Shown in pieces: positions 6,838 through 13,513 of a stretch of 15,458 nucleotides of DNA. The notes beneath the pieces are model-generated. The model had not been told where the DNA came from and did not search any database. It worked only from the letters and a program-made list of their open reading frames with translations. Positions within the stretch are counted from its first letter, which is position 1. The number at the start of each line of letters is the position of its first letter. Source of the stretch: Desulfobacteraceae bacterium (lineage in GTDB: Bacteria; Desulfobacterota; Desulfobacteria; Desulfobacterales; Desulfosalsimonadaceae); the NCBI GenBank assembly GCA_011389605.1, contig JAABTZ010000017.1, forward strand, positions 1 to 15,458, read 5' to 3'. The position numbers and the translations under genes were made by a program.

Positions 6838-6880
6838 GAATCGACCTCCTATCCTATAAACGCAGAATTGACGTTGTGGA

Positions 6881-7780
6881 TTATCCCCGCAGGGCTTCGG
6901 CGCCGCCGACGATATCCATCAGTTCCATTGTAATTGCAGCCTGCCGGGCCTTATTATATGCCAGGGTGAGGCTTTCGATCATATCATCACATGCCTTGGT
7001 GGCATTGTCCATTGCCCGCATCCGGGAAGCATGTTCACTTGTAGTTGTTTCCAGAAGTGCATTAAACAGCTGTACGTAAACGTTTCTGGGAAGCATGGCG
7101 TTTAGAAGTTCATCGGGGGAAGGCTCGCAGATATGCTCGGGCATGTACCCTTTTTCTTCCTCCACGGTTTCCTGGGCCTCCCCTGCGGCCTCGATAACAG
7201 GTATTGGCAGCAGCTGCTGAACAAACGGAGGCTGACTGGCCATGCTAACAAACCTTGAAAATACCACATAAACTTCGTCGTACTCTCCCTTTAAAAATGC
7301 ATCAATGAACTTTTGCGCAGAAGTTGCCGCCACGTTGAAACCGATTTTTCCACCCACCACATTCAGGTATTCATCAACGATGGTAAGCTTTTCCTTACGG
7401 CACCAATTGCGGCCTTTTTTCCCAAAATTGGTAAAAGATACGTTGAGACCGGCACTGACCTTTTCTTCCATGAATGCTTCGGCCGCCTCAATCAGGTTGG
7501 TGTTAAACCCGCCGCAAAGACCACGGTCGGAAGTAAGCAGTACAATGTGCACATTCTTGACTTCCTCCCGGTCAATCAGCAAAGGGCTGACATCATCCCC
7601 GGCTTTTCCGGCGATATTGCCCAGCACCTCAGCGAATTTTTCCGCGTACGGATGAAAAGACTCCATGGCCGTTTGGGCGCCCCGCAGCTTGGAGGCAGCC
7701 ACCATGTTCATGGCCTTGGTAATCTGCTTGGTCTTTTTGACGCCAGTGATCTTTGATTTGACTTCTTTTAGGGATGCCAT
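6881..7780 (-). CDS. atpG: ATP synthase gamma subunit
   Basis: Central rotating shaft of F1. The product is 299 residues, slightly longer than E. coli AtpG (287). The N-terminal coiled-coil helix shows the signature ITGVKKTKQITKAMNMVAA. The middle contains LTSDRGLCGGFNTN. The C-terminal helix has ASRMRAMDNATKACDDMI and ends ITMELMDIVGGAEAL. A Glu-rich insertion (about residues 195-215) accounts for the extra length. ATG 7780 is preceded only by a modest AAGGCGAG site. It lies between atpA (53 bp upstream) and atpD. Confidence 0.98.
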   Translation of the reverse strand: MASLKEVKSKITGVKKTKQITKAMNMVAASKLRGAQTAMESFHPYAEKFAEVLGNIAGKAGDDVSPLLIDREEVKNVHIVLLTSDRGLCGGFNTNLIEAAEAFMEEKVSAGLNVSFTNFGKKGRNWCRKEKLTIVDEYLNVVGGKIGFNVAATSAQKFIDAFLKGEYDEVYVVFSRFVSMASQPPFVQQLLPIPVIEAAGEAQETVEEEKGYMPEHICEPSPDELLNAMLPRNVYVQLFNALLETTTSEHASRMRAMDNATKACDDMIESLTLAYNKARQAAITMELMDIVGGAEALRG

Positions 7781-7833
7781 ATATCGACTCGCCTTATTCG
7801 CTTGTTATCCGGTTGCATTTAAACGGCTGAAAC

Positions 7834-9351
7834 CTATTTGATAGTATCCTTAAACTCTTCACCGTATTCGGTGAGGGCCTTTTGGAGCTTCTCATCAATT
7901 TCATCCGTGATTGCCCGTTTTTCATCAATACCTGAAAGAATTTCGGGATACCGGCTTTCAACAAACTGATAAAGACCGGCTTCGTATTTGGCCAGCACAT
8001 TGGTTGGAAATTTGTCGAGAAAACCCTTGGCACCGGCATAAAGGATCAAAACCTGCTTTTCCAGGGGCAGGGGCTGATACTGGGGCTGTTTGAGGATCTC
8101 AACAAGTCTTTCACCACGCAGAAGCTGTTTCTGGGTTGCTGCATCAAGATCCGAGCCGAAAGCAGCAAACGATTCAAGCTCCCGGTACTGAGCCAGATCG
8201 AGCCGCAGCGTACCGGCTACCTGTTTCATGGCCTTTTCCTGGGCAGCACCGCCAACGCGGGAAACCGAGAGACCGACGTTGATAGCCGGGCGAACGCCTG
8301 CGAAAAACAGGCCGGGTTCCAGATAAATCTGACCGTCGGTAATGGAAATAACATTTGTGGGAATATATGCGGAAACGTCGCCTGCCTGGGTTTCAATAAT
8401 CGGAAGGGCTGTAAGGGATCCGGCTCCGAGTTCATCGTTTAGCTTTGCAGCGCGTTCCAGCAGCCTGGAATGGTTGTAGAAAATATCACCGGGGTAAGCT
8501 TCACGGCCGGGGGGACGACGCATAAGCAGTGAAACCTGACGATAGGCGGCAGCCTGCTTGGAAAGGTCGTCATAAACAATAAGGGCATGCTTGCCGTTAT
8601 CCCGGAAATACTCACCAATTGCACAGCCGGCATAAGGCGATACGTACTGCTGGGTGGCCGGGTCGCTGGCACAGGCTGAAATAACTGTTGTATATTCCAT
8701 GGCGCCGTGCTTTTCCAGGGTGGCCACAACCTGGGCAACTGTAGAACGCTTCTGACCTGTGGCTACATAGATGCAGTATACGCCCTTTCCCTTCTGACTG
8801 ATAATGGCATCAATGGCTACAGCGGTCTTGCCGATCTGCCGGTCACCAATGATCAACTCACGCTGCCCCCTGCCAACAGGCGTCATGGCGTCGATGGCCT
8901 TTAAGCCGGTATAAATCGGTTCATGAACGCTTTTGCGGTCAATAACTCCAGGAGCAACCATCTCTATACGCCGGGTTTCTGTTGCTTCGATCGGACCCTT
9001 GCCGTCAACAGGCTCCCCGACAGCTGAAAGAACTCGGCCCAAAACAGCTTCGCCAACCGGAACCTCGGCAATGCGCCCTGTGCGCTTGACAATGTCGCCT
9101 TCCTTGATGTCGGTAACCTCGCCCATAACTGCAACACCGACATTGTCTTCTTCAAGGTTCATGGCCAGCCCGAGCACCCCGTTGGGAAACTCTACCAATT
9201 CCAGGGCCTGGACTTTATCAAGGCCGTATACGCGGGCGATGCCGTCACCAACCGACAAGATGATTCCGGTTTCGCTGAGCTCTACCTTCTTGTCGAACTC
9301 CTGGATTTGATCCTTAATAATCTGGCTGATTTCTTCGGCTTTTATTTCCAT
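7834..9351 (-). CDS. atpA: ATP synthase alpha subunit
   Basis: Non-catalytic nucleotide-binding subunit of F1 that alternates with beta. The product is 505 residues. The Walker A motif GDRQIGKTAVAIDAI lies near residue 170. Also present are VYCIYVATGQKRSTVAQV, the ALIVYDDLSKQAAAYRQ Walker B region, RRPPGREAYPGDIFY, and the alpha signature PAINVGLSVSRVGG with its arginine finger. ATG 9351 overlaps the atpH stop by one base (TAATG), implying translational coupling, with GGGGTGA upstream as ribosome site. The C-terminal helical domain is complete. Confidence 0.99.
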   Translation of the reverse strand: MEIKAEEISQIIKDQIQEFDKKVELSETGIILSVGDGIARVYGLDKVQALELVEFPNGVLGLAMNLEEDNVGVAVMGEVTDIKEGDIVKRTGRIAEVPVGEAVLGRVLSAVGEPVDGKGPIEATETRRIEMVAPGVIDRKSVHEPIYTGLKAIDAMTPVGRGQRELIIGDRQIGKTAVAIDAIISQKGKGVYCIYVATGQKRSTVAQVVATLEKHGAMEYTTVISACASDPATQQYVSPYAGCAIGEYFRDNGKHALIVYDDLSKQAAAYRQVSLLMRRPPGREAYPGDIFYNHSRLLERAAKLNDELGAGSLTALPIIETQAGDVSAYIPTNVISITDGQIYLEPGLFFAGVRPAINVGLSVSRVGGAAQEKAMKQVAGTLRLDLAQYRELESFAAFGSDLDAATQKQLLRGERLVEILKQPQYQPLPLEKQVLILYAGAKGFLDKFPTNVLAKYEAGLYQFVESRYPEILSGIDEKRAITDEIDEKLQKALTEYGEEFKDTIK

Positions 9352-9902
9352 TAGACACTCTCACCCCTTTTTAATGATTCACGCATATTTTTCAGTTGTG
9401 TCCGAATGCTGCCATCCAGCACAAGATCCCCTATCCTCGTCACAACCCCGCCAATAAGCTCGGGGTCAAGTTTTGCCTCAAGCAGCACATCCTTGCCTGT
9501 AAGCCGGGTCAAAGATGAGCGGATTTGCTCGAAAGAATCAGAGGAAAGCTCCGCTGCCGATGTAAGTTCGGCACGCACAATGCCCTTTAATTCATCTGCG
9601 AGTTTGTTGTAGTGATCATTGATATCCCGTATGTAACCGAGCCGCTTTTTCTTAAACAGAAGGGTTACAAAGGATCGCATAACCGCTGAAATTTCCAGTT
9701 CATTGAGCACAGCCGTCAAAACCCGCTGCCTTTTTTCAGTGCTGTGCAGCGGATTGCTGACGATTGTCTCAAATTCAGGCTGTGCATCCAGCAGTCCCAC
9801 AAACGCCTGGAGTTCTTCCCGGTACTGTTCCGCCTGCCCGTCCTGCCTGCCGATCAATATCAAGGCCTTGGCGTAACGTCTTGCGATTGCTAAGCTTCTC
9901 AC
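9351..9902 (-). CDS. atpH: ATP synthase delta subunit (OSCP)
   Basis: Peripheral-stalk subunit joining the top of F1 to the b/b' dimer. The product is 183 residues, usual length. The N-terminal helical bundle begins IARRYAKALILIG and includes FETIVSNPLHSTEKRQRVL. The C-terminal domain has the conserved pattern LDPELIGGVVTRIGDLVLDGSI followed by RTQLKNMRESL. It starts with GTG at 9902, overlapping the atpF stop by four bases (GTGA), with AAGGTGG as ribosome site. Its own stop overlaps the atpA start. Confidence 0.97.
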   Translation of the reverse strand: MRSLAIARRYAKALILIGRQDGQAEQYREELQAFVGLLDAQPEFETIVSNPLHSTEKRQRVLTAVLNELEISAVMRSFVTLLFKKKRLGYIRDINDHYNKLADELKGIVRAELTSAAELSSDSFEQIRSSLTRLTGKDVLLEAKLDPELIGGVVTRIGDLVLDGSIRTQLKNMRESLKRGESV

Positions 9903-10501
9903 TTTGTCACCACCTTAGTTAGATATTCTTGAACAAGTTTCTCCTGGTCTTCGGGAGTGGTAATCCGTTTGAGCTTTTCTTCCGCCTTTTCAATAGCCTT
10001 TTGAAAAACTTCGGTTTCCAGCTTAAGCTTGGCCTGGGCAAATTCCCGCTCAATATTGCGTCGTGCCTGATCTTCGAGCTTGCCTGCCGCCGACTCGGCC
10101 TCCTGGAGTATTTTATCTTTTAAACTCTCACCCTGCTGGCGGTATTGATCTATTATTTTTTCAGCTTCCTGGCTCAATACGGCAAGCCGGTCGTTATATT
10201 CGGCGAGTTTTTTTTCTGTTTCCTGTTTCTGGGCTTCCAGGTCATCGAGCTGTTCCCGGATAACCCTGACCCTGTCGCCCAAAAACTGCTTAACAGGTTT
10301 CTTTAAAACAAAAAAGAGAATCAGGGCAAGTGCAATAAAGTTAAGCACCCTGTAGGTATCATCGGCAACCCATCCAGACCCCCCGTGGTCCCCGTTGCCT
10401 CCGCTTGCCGCAAAAACGATGCCGGCAGAGACCAGCATGAACAGACCGGCGAAGAAAATTGCCGTACGTATATTGAATTTTTGAAATTTCCCCGAAATCA
10501 T
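9899..10501 (-). CDS. atpF: ATP synthase b subunit with signal-peptide-like N-terminus
   Basis: Peripheral-stalk subunit that anchors delta/OSCP to Fo. I choose ATG 10501 (200 residues), which overlaps the b' stop as TGATG; a TTG codon one position earlier is possible. Residues 1-31 look like a cleavable signal peptide: basic start, hydrophobic IFFAGLFMLVSAGIVFA, and a V-F-A cleavage context. A Gly-rich stretch follows, then the b-type transmembrane helix at about 50-67 (VLNFIALALILFFVLKKP), then a long charged helix to the C-terminus. Most b subunits have only the second helix and are near 160 residues. GGGGAGGA lies upstream. The following gene, atpH, overlaps by four bases. Confidence 0.95.
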   Translation of the reverse strand: MISGKFQKFNIRTAIFFAGLFMLVSAGIVFAASGGNGDHGGSGWVADDTYRVLNFIALALILFFVLKKPVKQFLGDRVRVIREQLDDLEAQKQETEKKLAEYNDRLAVLSQEAEKIIDQYRQQGESLKDKILQEAESAAGKLEDQARRNIEREFAQAKLKLETEVFQKAIEKAEEKLKRITTPEDQEKLVQEYLTKVVTK

Positions 10502-10926
10502 CAAACCGTCCTCCCCAGTATTTTTTCGCTGATTTGATCCGCAAACTGGTCGACCTGCTTTTGAAGAGACATCCGTACGGATTCCGTTTCCCGGGCAACC
10601 CTTTCCCGGATTTCAGCCAAATCTGTACGGGCCTTTTCATTGATCTGTTCCATCATCTGCTGCTCATGCTCCCGGGCCCGCTCTTCAAGCGTTTCCTTTT
10701 CCTTCTGGCCCTTTTCCCTGGCCTGCTGAATCCCGGCTTGAATCGCCTGCTCCTTTTCAGCAAGATCCTGCTCGTATCTTGAAATGCCCTGCTCCAGCCC
10801 CTCGACTTTTTCCTTGCGCTGGGCAAGTATCCCCCGGATAGGACGATACACAATGAAATTCAAAGCCCAGATTAGCACCAAAAAATTCACCATCTGGATG
10901 AACACCGATCCATCAACACTGATCAT
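10501..10926 (-). CDS. ATP synthase b' subunit
   Basis: Second stalk-type b subunit, expected to pair with the downstream b as a heterodimer. The open frame begins at 11007, but ATG 10926 has GGAGG eight bases upstream and gives 141 residues starting at the hydrophobic anchor; the 27 codons before it overlap the probable promoter and are basic and unlike the family. Transmembrane helix at about 7-26 (VFIQMVNFLVLIWALNFIVYRP), then IRGILAQRKEKVE and a Glu/Gln/Lys-rich coiled coil. It is the first gene of the operon, and its stop overlaps the atpF start. Such genes are often written atpF' or atpX. No a or c subunit gene lies upstream; rodA occupies that position. Confidence 0.93.
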   Translation of the reverse strand: MISVDGSVFIQMVNFLVLIWALNFIVYRPIRGILAQRKEKVEGLEQGISRYEQDLAEKEQAIQAGIQQAREKGQKEKETLEERAREHEQQMMEQINEKARTDLAEIRERVARETESVRMSLQKQVDQFADQISEKILGRTV

Positions 10927-11002
10927 AGGATAAACCTCCGCCTGAATACTTGTAACATAAATCCGCCTGCATCTGCCGGAAACCATCATTTTAAAGCAAT
11001 AC

Positions 11003-11032
11003 TCCATACCATCTGCTTTCCTGTTTTGTCAA
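11003..11032 (-). promoter_or_regulatory. Predicted atp operon promoter
   Basis: On the minus strand a consensus TTGACA (plus 11027-11032) is followed after 18 bases by TATGGA (plus 11003-11008), a modest -10. It lies about 77 bases upstream of the b' start. The -35 lies within a perfect palindrome (11026-11045). The -10 assignment is the uncertain part. Confidence 0.45.
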
Positions 11033-11045
11033 ATAATTTTGACAA
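11026..11045. promoter_or_regulatory. Perfect palindrome over the atp -35 region
   Basis: TTGTCAAA (11026-11033) and TTTGACAA (11038-11045) are exact inverted arms with a 4-base centre. Their position across the predicted -35 suits a dimeric regulator site. A small RNA hairpin or two back-to-back -35 boxes are alternatives. Confidence 0.45.
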
Positions 11046-11063
11046 CCATTCAAAAAATTTTAA

Positions 11064-11101
11064 TCAGACGGCTTAAAAAAAAAGTATCTTTTCAGACGGC
11101 T
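11064..11101 (+). repeat. Pair of identical decamers between rodA and atp
   Basis: TCAGACGGCT occurs at 11064-11073 and again at 11092-11101, 28 bases apart start to start, separated by an A-rich stretch with a run of nine A. It lies between the rodA stop and the atp promoter, where no gene is present. The function is unknown; a binding-site pair or part of a degenerate repeat are possible. Confidence 0.45.
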
Positions 11102-11118
11102 CTGTAAAAAATTCAACA

Positions 11119-12222
11119 CTATGATGCAACAAAACGCCGCATGCTTATATTAAGAAGCAACCCCAGGGACAGCATCACCGTGATAAGCGAAGACCCCCCG
11201 TAGCTGATCAGCGGCAGCGGCATTCCCACCACCGGCATCAGCCCCATTACCATTCCAACGTTGATAACACTTTGCCAGAAAATCATTGAGGTAATACCAA
11301 CGGCAAGAATGGTTCCATAGGCGTCCCTGCATGCATCTGCGATGTTTAGCCCAAAGGCGATCAGCAGCAGCAGAAGCACCAAAAGGCCTATGGAGCCTAT
11401 GAATCCGAACTCTTCGGCAAGAACCGAAAAAATAAAATCTGTGTGCTGCTCAGGCAGAAACGCTAATATATTCTGGGTTCCCTCCATATAACCTTTGCCG
11501 TGCAGCATTCCGGAACCCACCGCAATCTTGGACTGCAAGATATGATAGCCTGCCCCAAGGGCATCGCTTTCCGGGGAAAAAAGCATTAGTATCCGTGTAC
11601 GCTGGTATTCTTCCAATACATACCAACTCATGGGCAGGACCACAAAGGCCAGGGCGAACAGAAAAAGAAGTGTTTTTCTTTCTATTTTTACAAACAGGGT
11701 CATGGTTGCAGCAACAAGTCCGATGATACCGGCTGTTCCAAGATCCGGCTGACCGGCAATCAGGACAAAAGGAACTCCTGCAATCAGTGCGCCCGGGATC
11801 AGGTCTTGAAGCCGCAGGCCTTCGGGCTTGGCGTGGCGGGCATAATAACGTGCAAGCATAAGGATGACGGCAAGTTTGGCAGGTTCAGAAGGCTGCAGAA
11901 CAAACAAACCCAAATCCAGCCAGCGGGTGGAGCCTCCGATACTTTTCCCGATAACGGGCACCAAAAGCAAAAGCAGCACACAGCCTGCATAGACAAACGG
12001 GCTGATCCAGTAAAGCCTTTTATATGAGAAAACAAAGCTGAGTACCATAAGAACCATGCCGGCGGAAAACCAGCATATCTGCCTTACATAAAGCCCGGAC
12101 AGAGAACTGCCGCCGCCGGCATTAACCGCGCTGTAAATCAAAAATATGCCAACGGCACCGAGCAGAAGAGTCAATGCCAGCAGCCACCAGTCAAAATATT
12201 CAATGAGCCGACGGTCAAACAT
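11119..12222 (-). CDS. rodA: Rod-shape protein RodA, peptidoglycan glycosyltransferase
   Basis: SEDS-family integral membrane enzyme that polymerises lipid II for cell elongation, normally with a class B PBP (PBP2). The product is 367 residues, against 370 in E. coli, with about ten hydrophobic segments. Motifs: LQPSEPAKLAVILMLARY, AGQPDLGTA, the extracellular loop GAGYHILQSKIAVGSG and GYMEGTQ, FLPEQHTDFIFSVLAEEFG with the putative catalytic Asp at residue 262, and the C-terminal GLMPVVGMPLPLISYGGSS. It could be confused with FtsW, but its length and the MPVVGMPLPLISYGGSS form favour RodA. ATG 12222 follows AGGAAGG. No mreBCD or pbp2 gene is in the window; those lie upstream in many genomes, whereas here a divergent DUF362 gene does. 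Confidence 0.94.
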   Translation of the reverse strand: MFDRRLIEYFDWWLLALTLLLGAVGIFLIYSAVNAGGGSSLSGLYVRQICWFSAGMVLMVLSFVFSYKRLYWISPFVYAGCVLLLLLVPVIGKSIGGSTRWLDLGLFVLQPSEPAKLAVILMLARYYARHAKPEGLRLQDLIPGALIAGVPFVLIAGQPDLGTAGIIGLVAATMTLFVKIERKTLLFLFALAFVVLPMSWYVLEEYQRTRILMLFSPESDALGAGYHILQSKIAVGSGMLHGKGYMEGTQNILAFLPEQHTDFIFSVLAEEFGFIGSIGLLVLLLLLIAFGLNIADACRDAYGTILAVGITSMIFWQSVINVGMVMGLMPVVGMPLPLISYGGSSLITVMLSLGLLLNISMRRFVAS

Positions 12223-12399
12223 TAAAACCTTCCTGGAGGAATTTGCGATTATTTTTTTTTTGATATATATTCAACCTGACCTGAACTGATGGAACTAAAA
12301 ATTTTAAAAATTTGAAACGCTCAGTTTAGGTTCGAAATGGTTATTAACTATGTCAATCCAGAAACCATTGCAAGAGCTTTTGCATCAAAAGGAGGCTGT
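12223..12399. promoter_or_regulatory. Divergent rodA / DUF362 intergenic region
   Basis: This 177-base, AT-rich stretch separates two divergent genes and should hold both promoters. Visible elements are a run of T near 12250-12260, a TTGA(N7)TCAA inverted repeat immediately after it, and an AAAAATTTT/AAAAATTT self-complementary segment near 12296-12312. I could not assign a convincing -35/-10 pair for either side. Confidence 0.4.
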
Positions 12400-13506
12400 A
12401 TGACAAGCAGGGTTTATTTCATGGATTTCCGCGCTACATACAAAGACAGCGGAATTTCCAAGCTGCAGCGCTTAATTGAGGCCGCAGGAATTGACAGCTG
12501 CATCAAAAAGCGCGACCTGGTAGCTTTAAAGCTGCATTTCGGGGAACTGGGAAATACGGCTTTTATTCGGCCGGTCTATGTCCGCCATATTGTGGAGCGT
12601 GTTAAAAAAGCAGGCGGATTTCCATTTCTAACGGATGCCAATACCCTGTATGCCGGAAGCCGTGGCGATGCAGCACAACACTTGATGACCGCCATTGCAA
12701 ACGGCTTTGCCTATTCCGTGGTTCAGGCTCCCCTCGTTATTGCCGACGGCCTGAGGGGGCGCACAGAGACAGAAGTAAATATTGATCAGAAGCGATTTAA
12801 AGATGTCTATATCGGAACTGAAATCGTAAATGCCGATGCCCTGATTTCCATTGCCCATTTCAAGGGACATGAGCTTTCCGGTTTCGGCGGGGCAATCAAA
12901 AATATTGGCATGGGCTGCGCCTCGCGGCGGGGAAAAATGGAGCAGCATTCCGGTGTCGGCCCCAAGGTCAAAGAAAAGAAATGCATCGGTTGCGGGGACT
13001 GCTCAGATCACTGTGTTGCCGGAGCCATTGAGATGGTCGATGACAAGGCCCGGATCAACCCGGAGCTATGCATTGGCTGCGGGGAATGCATCCTGATCTG
13101 CCAAAACGGGGCAATTCAAATCCAGTGGTCCCAGTCAGGAGAGGCCTTTCTGGAAAGAATGGTTGAATACACCATGGGTGTTTTGAAAAACAAAACCGGC
13201 AAAACCCTTTATATCAACTTCATAAATCATGTTTCACCGGCATGTGACTGCGTTCCCTACAATGACGCCCCCATTGTAAGGGATATTGGAATAGTTGCAT
13301 CAACTGACCCCGTTGCCATTGACCAGGCAAGCGTTGACCTGGTCAACCGGGAACCAGCCCTGCCCGGCTCATGCCTGTCCACCCATATGGACTCAGGCGA
13401 TGACAAATTCCGGGGCGTCTATCCGAATGTGGACTGGAGCAGGCAGCTCTCCTACTCAGAAGAGCTCAAACTGGGCAGCCGTAAGTACGAGCTGGTGAAC
13501 ATATAA
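12400..13506 (+). CDS. DUF362 protein with two [4Fe-4S] ferredoxin motifs
   Basis: A 368-residue iron-sulfur protein of unknown exact role, the only plus-strand gene here. The start at ATG 12400 has AGGAGG just upstream; the frame is open 21 codons further (to 12337) without a ribosome site. The DUF362 domain is split around the ferredoxin segment: the N-terminal part contains VALKLHFGELGNTAFIRP and LTDANTLYAG, and ALISIAHFKGHELSGFGGAIKNIGMG precedes the clusters. The two CxxCxxCxxxC motifs have cysteines at 195, 198, 201, 205 and 224, 227, 230, 234. The C-terminal part has GIVASTDPVAIDQASVDLVN. DUF362-ferredoxin proteins are common in strict anaerobes and are presumed to be redox proteins. 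There is no signal peptide, so it is probably cytoplasmic. It converges on the acyl-CoA dehydrogenase with a 7-bp gap. Confidence 0.9.
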   Translation: MTSRVYFMDFRATYKDSGISKLQRLIEAAGIDSCIKKRDLVALKLHFGELGNTAFIRPVYVRHIVERVKKAGGFPFLTDANTLYAGSRGDAAQHLMTAIANGFAYSVVQAPLVIADGLRGRTETEVNIDQKRFKDVYIGTEIVNADALISIAHFKGHELSGFGGAIKNIGMGCASRRGKMEQHSGVGPKVKEKKCIGCGDCSDHCVAGAIEMVDDKARINPELCIGCGECILICQNGAIQIQWSQSGEAFLERMVEYTMGVLKNKTGKTLYINFINHVSPACDCVPYNDAPIVRDIGIVASTDPVAIDQASVDLVNREPALPGSCLSTHMDSGDDKFRGVYPNVDWSRQLSYSEELKLGSRKYELVNI

Positions 13507-13513
13507 AAACGTG

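Noticed and set aside
7313..7756. 147-codon open frame on the plus strand
   Set aside because: It lies wholly opposite atpG, whose protein is unmistakable, and its translation has no recognisable domain and a shadow-like His/Gly/Phe composition.
10927..11007. Upstream extension of the b' frame to 11007
   Set aside because: It has no ribosome site, runs into the predicted promoter, and adds a basic stretch before a membrane anchor, unlike other b' subunits; ATG 10926 has GGAGG at good spacing.
11064..11101. Neisserial DNA uptake sequence (GCCGTCTGAA)
   Set aside because: One exact and one imperfect 10-mer occur in a genome that looks like Desulfobacterota; without genome-wide enrichment this is best read as chance.
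12337..12399. ATG 12337 as start of the DUF362 gene
   Set aside because: No Shine-Dalgarno sequence is present there, whereas AGGAGG precedes ATG 12400 directly.
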